Origin: Marinitoga sp. 1197
GTDB lineage: Bacteria > Thermotogota > Thermotogae > Petrotogales > Petrotogaceae
Length of the DNA: 57,055 bases
Assembly (NCBI RefSeq): GCF_001021165.1
Contig: NZ_AZAY01000020.1
Location: forward strand, 1 to 57,055
Direction of reading: 5' to 3'
Shown here: one piece after another, positions 54,480-57,055 of the stretch
How the letters are laid out: each line of letters opens with the position of its first letter
Numbering within the stretch: position 1 is the stretch's first letter
Made by a program: the position numbers and the translations under genes
The notes under the pieces: generated by a model
The model's database searches: none
What the model was told of the DNA's origin: nothing
The model's input: the letters and a program-made list of their open reading frames with translations, nothing else

Positions 54480-55635
54480 ATTATTTAAATCCAATAGATA
54501 TTCAATTGTTTCTTTAATAGGCGCTATTGAAAAGGAAAATATAGATATAGAAATAATGTTAGAGAAAAATTTTAGTAGAATACTTGAATATTCACCAGAG
54601 GAAACTTTAATTGCATATTCATTTATGAGTTTTGACATATTTGATGTTGAGAAAGAAATACCGATACTAAAAGAAAAAGGATATAAAGTAATTGCAGGTG
54701 GTCCACACCCAAGTGCAATGCCAGAACAAACATTAAAAATAGGATTTGATCATGTTTTTGTAGGTGAAGGTGAAAAAACCTTCACTAATTTTTTGAAAAT
54801 TGGGACAGACAAAAAAATAATCGTATCAGATGAATTTGTGGACTTAAATTATTATCCTCCATTTGCCATAAAAAATAAACATTTTATGCCTATTGAAATA
54901 ACTCGTGGATGTCCGTTTTTATGTGGTTATTGTCAAACACCTAATTTATTTGGAAGAAAAGTAAGACATAGAGATATAGAAATAATAATTGAATATACCA
55001 AAGAAGCCATAAAAAATAATAGAAAAATTGCAAGGTTTATAACTCCTAATTCATTTGGCTATGGCTCAAAAAATGGTGTTATACCAAATGTGAATAAAAT
55101 CGAAGAATTGCTATATAGCTTGAAAAAAGTGGGGATTGAAGAAATATATTTAGGTTCCTTTCCCTCGGATGTAAGACCAGAATCAGTTACACCGGAAATT
55201 TTGAAAGTGATAAAAAAATATGTAAATAATAAAATGATTATAGTTGGAGCACAAAGCGGAAGTGAAAAAATATTAGATAGAATAAAACGAGGGCATAATT
55301 TGGAAAAAGTTGAAAAAGCGATTTCTCTTATTTATGAAAATGGATTTATTCCATATGTTGATTTTATTTTTGGATTTCCGTTTGAAACTGATGAAGATAT
55401 AAAAATAACCTTTGAGTTTATGGATAAAATAATTAGAAAATATAATGCAGTTATCCATTCACATACATTTATGCCATTGCCTGGAACTCCTTTATTCAGT
55501 GCTGGCCCTGGAGAATTGAATAAAAAATATTATAAAAAATTGGGTGATTTATCAAGAAATGAAAAATTGGCTGGATACTGGCATAAGCAAGAATATTTAT
55601 CTAAAAAATTATATAATCATTTTTTTGGAGGTTGA
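54460..55635 (+). CDS. B12-binding-domain radical SAM protein (MJ_1487-like)
   Basis: The protein (about 391 aa) has an N-terminal cobalamin-binding-like domain (about 40-125, IAGGPHPSAMPEQ, FVGEGEKTF) and a radical SAM domain with the cluster motif RGCPFLCGYC near residue 150 (Cys-x3-Cys-x2-Cys). ESVTPEILKVIKKY, GAQSGSEKILDRIKRGH and VDFIFGFPFETDEDI are typical of B12-dependent radical SAM enzymes of the TIGR04013/MJ_1487 type. The classical B12-ligand His motif DxHxxG is not seen. TTG 54460 fits the ribosome site GAGGT (8 nt) better than ATG 54445. The substrate is unknown. Confidence 0.88.
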   Translation: MKRIIFRLFKSNRYSIVSLIGAIEKENIDIEIMLEKNFSRILEYSPEETLIAYSFMSFDIFDVEKEIPILKEKGYKVIAGGPHPSAMPEQTLKIGFDHVFVGEGEKTFTNFLKIGTDKKIIVSDEFVDLNYYPPFAIKNKHFMPIEITRGCPFLCGYCQTPNLFGRKVRHRDIEIIIEYTKEAIKNNRKIARFITPNSFGYGSKNGVIPNVNKIEELLYSLKKVGIEEIYLGSFPSDVRPESVTPEILKVIKKYVNNKMIIVGAQSGSEKILDRIKRGHNLEKVEKAISLIYENGFIPYVDFIFGFPFETDEDIKITFEFMDKIIRKYNAVIHSHTFMPLPGTPLFSAGPGELNKKYYKKLGDLSRNEKLAGYWHKQEYLSKKLYNHFFGG

Positions 55636-55639
55636 TATA

Positions 55640-56344
55640 ATGAGAAAAATAATTGTTATTTTATTGATGTTGTTTCCTTTATTTGTTTTTTCTGATATTA
55701 TTGAACAAAAAGAAATAGATTTAAATGGAGATTCAATTAATGAAAAGATTGTTTTAGAAGGAATTCACGTGAGTTCAGTATATATAGATAATTTAAAATT
55801 ATCTATAATTGGAAAAGAATCAACAACAGTAAATTTAGATTTTGGAGTATATGAGCCTGATATATCGTTTTATGATTTTGATGGAGATGGAAAATTAGAT
55901 GTTTTTTTAAAAGGATATTCAGGAGGAAGTGGAAATTATATATACTATTATATATATTCTTATGAAAAAGGGGAATTATTAAGTTCAAAACAAAGTTTAA
56001 TAGATTTACAGGCAGAATTTATGGATAATTTCAAAGCTTTAATAAAATATAAAAATTATTATACGTATATAGATCTATCAGACAGAAAAAAACAGTATAT
56101 AAAAATGAAAGCGTATAATGAATATGGTCAATTTATTGGGGATTACAAAAGTTTATTTTTGGGTGGAATTGCCGAATTAAAACCTGTTGATTTTGAACAT
56201 GATGGTATATATGAACTTAAAGGAACTATAAGTTTGTCAGGATTGTTTCATGCAGATAGGATAGGGTATATCTATTTTATTTATTCCATAAGGGAAAAAC
56301 AAATGAAGTGGTTAGAAATATCAAAAGTTATTTATGTAAAATAA
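55640..56344 (+). CDS. Secreted protein with VCBS/dockerin-like Ca-binding loops
   Basis: The 234-aa protein has a signal peptide (MRKIIVILLMLFPLFVFS) and a beta-rich body. Two acidic loops, DLNGDSINEKI (about 28-38) and DFDGDGKLDVFLKG (about 84-97), have the DxDxDG pattern of FG-GAP/VCBS calcium sites; a third weaker one is FEHDGIYELKG. The start ATG 55640 follows GGAGG; the longer frame to 55544 lies inside the radical SAM gene. It is 4 nt after that gene and probably co-transcribed. Its function in the envelope is unknown. Confidence 0.8.
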   Translation: MRKIIVILLMLFPLFVFSDIIEQKEIDLNGDSINEKIVLEGIHVSSVYIDNLKLSIIGKESTTVNLDFGVYEPDISFYDFDGDGKLDVFLKGYSGGSGNYIYYYIYSYEKGELLSSKQSLIDLQAEFMDNFKALIKYKNYYTYIDLSDRKKQYIKMKAYNEYGQFIGDYKSLFLGGIAELKPVDFEHDGIYELKGTISLSGLFHADRIGYIYFIYSIREKQMKWLEISKVIYVK

Positions 56345-56377
56345 AACATATTTTAATATTTGTAGCAAAAAATTTTC

Positions 56378-56406
56378 TTGATTTATAATATCTCTTATGT
56401 TATAAT
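56378..56406 (+). promoter_or_regulatory. Promoter of tRNA-Asn
   Basis: TTGATT (56378-56383) and TATAAT (56401-56406) are separated by 17 bp. The -10 is also extended (TGTTATAAT). The start would fall about 10 bp before the tRNA. Confidence 0.88.
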
Positions 56407-56422
56407 ATGTTTCAGAGTTCGT

Positions 56423-56497
56423 TCCGGCGTAGCTCAACGGTAGAGCGGGTGGCTGTTAACCACTAGGCTGGGGGTTCGAATCCCTCCGCCGGAGCCA
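56423..56497 (+). tRNA. tRNA-Asn (anticodon GTT), CCA encoded
   Basis: The acceptor stem TCCGGCG pairs with CGCCGGA, followed by discriminator G and encoded CCA. The D arm is GCTC...GAGC. The anticodon arm GGTGG-CTGTTAA-CCACT carries GTT. The T arm is GGGGG-TTCGAAT-CCCTC, with a G-T closing pair. All expected conserved bases are present. Confidence 0.97.
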
Positions 56498-56504
56498 TCA
56501 TTAA

Positions 56505-56556
56505 AAACCCTTTAGGGGTTAGCAGAACGTCCAGTTATTATACTGGACGTTTTTTC
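56505..56556 (+). terminator. Terminator hairpins after tRNA-Asn
   Basis: A short hairpin (AACCC / GGGGTT, 56505-56520) is followed by a strong 10-bp stem (AACGTCCAGT / ACTGGACGTT, 56526-56551) and a T run. Confidence 0.85.
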
Positions 56557-56611
56557 TTTAGTAAAAACCGTATTAATTCTATAAAAAAGAAGAGGAATCT
56601 ATATAAATTTA

Positions 56612-56620
56612 TGTTATAAT
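56612..56620 (+). promoter_or_regulatory. Extended -10 before a 24-codon ORF
   Basis: TGTTATAAT lies 33 bp before the ATG at 56653. No clear -35 is seen. Confidence 0.45.
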
Positions 56621-56652
56621 AAGAATGAAAAATAAATCTGGAGATGATTACA

Positions 56653-56727
56653 ATGAAAAAACTACAAATAGATGCACAAGATTATAAAAAACTAATAATA
56701 GAAAATTATATAATAGAAAAGATTTAA
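56653..56727 (+). CDS. 24-codon ORF, possible gene remnant or leader peptide
   Basis: An ATG with GGAG 9 nt upstream opens a frame of only 24 codons (MKKLQIDAQDYKKLIIENY, ending IEKI). It has a proper extended -10 and ribosome site, and its start resembles the N-terminus of a normal cytoplasmic protein, but the frame ends just where the palindromic repeat array begins. It may be a gene cut off by the repeats or a short leader peptide. No family is recognised. Confidence 0.35.
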   Translation: MKKLQIDAQDYKKLIIENYIIEKI

Positions 56728-56738
56728 AATAAAAAAGT

Positions 56739-57013
56739 TTTAATCCAATACTTGCGTAAGCGTGAATATTTGCGTAAGCGTGAATATTTGCGAAGCAAAT
56801 ATTAAAATGTTTTTTTAATATAAAAATCCAATTTTAATCCTAAAACCCGCCGTAGGCGAAAATATTTGCTTTGCAAATATTTTAAGAATTTATTTTTTAA
56901 AATAAAATGATTTTATCCTAATATTTACCGGAAGTATGAATATTTTCTTTGAAAATATTGAAAAGGTTTAATTTTAAAATCTTAAATCTTTATCCTAAAA
57001 CCCGCTGTAGGCG
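56739..57013. repeat. Array of four degenerate palindromic modules
   Basis: Four modules begin near 56739, 56833, 56910 and 56988 (periods 94, 77 and 78). Each starts T-T-T-(A)-ATCC-(T)-AA, followed by a short hairpin (GCGTAAGCG, CGCCGTAGGCG, TACCGGAAGTA, CGCTGTAGGCG). In the first three this is followed by a palindrome AATATTT-x-C / G-x-AAATATT: 56783-56803 (9-bp stem), 56859-56883 (11-bp stem) and 56939-56959 (9-bp stem). The first module also has an 18-bp tandem repeat (56752-56769, 56770-56787). The array may continue past the window end. Confidence 0.8.
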
Positions 57014-57028
57014 TGTAACACCGGAGGA

Positions 57029-57051
57029 GAGCGACAGCTCAGAATTTTTTT
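57029..57051 (+). other. Short hairpin with T run at the window end
   Basis: GAGC-GACA-GCTC (57029-57040) is followed by T7 at 57045-57051. With only a 4-bp stem it is a weak terminator candidate or the start of another repeat module. Confidence 0.35.
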
Positions 57052-57055
57052 GTTT

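Noticed and set aside
56423-56497. Integrated element with att sites at tRNA-Asn
   Set aside because: No direct repeat of the tRNA 3' end and no integrase gene were found in the remaining 560 bases; the idea can only be tested with sequence beyond the window.
56739-57013. CRISPR array
   Set aside because: The modules are palindromic and diverged, periods vary (94, 77, 78), and there is no constant repeat with unique spacers and no cas gene in the window.

Overview
The window is an AT-rich stretch of chromosome, most likely from a Thermotogota bacterium of the Marinitoga/Petrotogaceae type. The evidence is gene content. There is an Omp-alpha-like SLH/coiled-coil 'toga' protein. CheC and CheD carry the Thermotoga-type catalytic residues at the expected positions. 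A split TrkA pair resembles the T. maritima TM1088A/B proteins, and a fused flagellar/chemotaxis operon is present. No ribosomal RNA, CRISPR array, complete transposon or prophage was seen.

Layout. A small putative membrane protein (77-238, +) and mfd (308-3214, -) lie at the left end. Positions 3244-17940 (-) form one long run of tightly packed or overlapping genes: cinA, cheA, cheW, cheY, fliO, fliP, fliQ, fliR, flhB, flhA, flhF, flhG, a PilZ/YcgR-like gene, cheC, cheD, a tiny membrane protein, fliA and a small unknown gene, closed by a hairpin terminator. Together they supply the flagellar export gate, flagellar placement GTPases, the chemotaxis kinase/phosphatase core and sigma-28. Next come glgX with a DUF3783 gene, a separately transcribed rubredoxin gene on the + strand with a Fur-family-like operator, then uvrA, pyrG with a CPBP protease gene, and acpP with a near-perfect promoter. 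Positions 26361-33158 (-) run hslU, a response-regulator-like gene, two trkA genes, trkH, hisS and a membrane protein. Positions 33267-45368 (-) run aspS, cmk, ispH, rpsA (six S1 domains), der, plsY, a secreted TPR/propeller-like protein, a TPR protein and a 1027-residue multi-SLBB polysaccharide-export-like protein.

From 45600 the + strand carries the Omp-alpha-like gene, then a cassette of a Cys-rich miniprotein, a membrane protein and an MltC-like lytic transglycosylase. An MFS transporter gene and dnaK follow on the - strand. Positions 52305-56344 (+) hold argS, a membrane protein, a B12-binding-type radical SAM enzyme and a secreted protein, followed by tRNA-Asn. The last 300 bases are an array of degenerate palindromic modules next to a 24-codon ORF; this is the only clearly accessory-looking DNA.

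Transcription signals are unusually readable. Many units have an extended -10 (TGnTATAAT or TGGTAAAAT), three have TTGAYW-N17-TATAAT promoters, and most ends carry hairpin-plus-U-tract terminators. Shine-Dalgarno sites are strong and were used to re-choose many starts, including several TTG starts. Three genes (cinA, mfd, fliO) have strong Shine-Dalgarno sites whose correctly spaced codon is not ATG, GTG or TTG, which may mean AUA or other rare initiation. Other points worth a look are the 204-bp synonymous-only tandem duplication in the SLBB protein, the symmetric divergent promoter between aspS and the Omp-alpha gene, the Cys-rich cassette and the terminal palindrome array. Most of the window is conserved housekeeping DNA, and I did not find a clear novel defence or mobile system in it.
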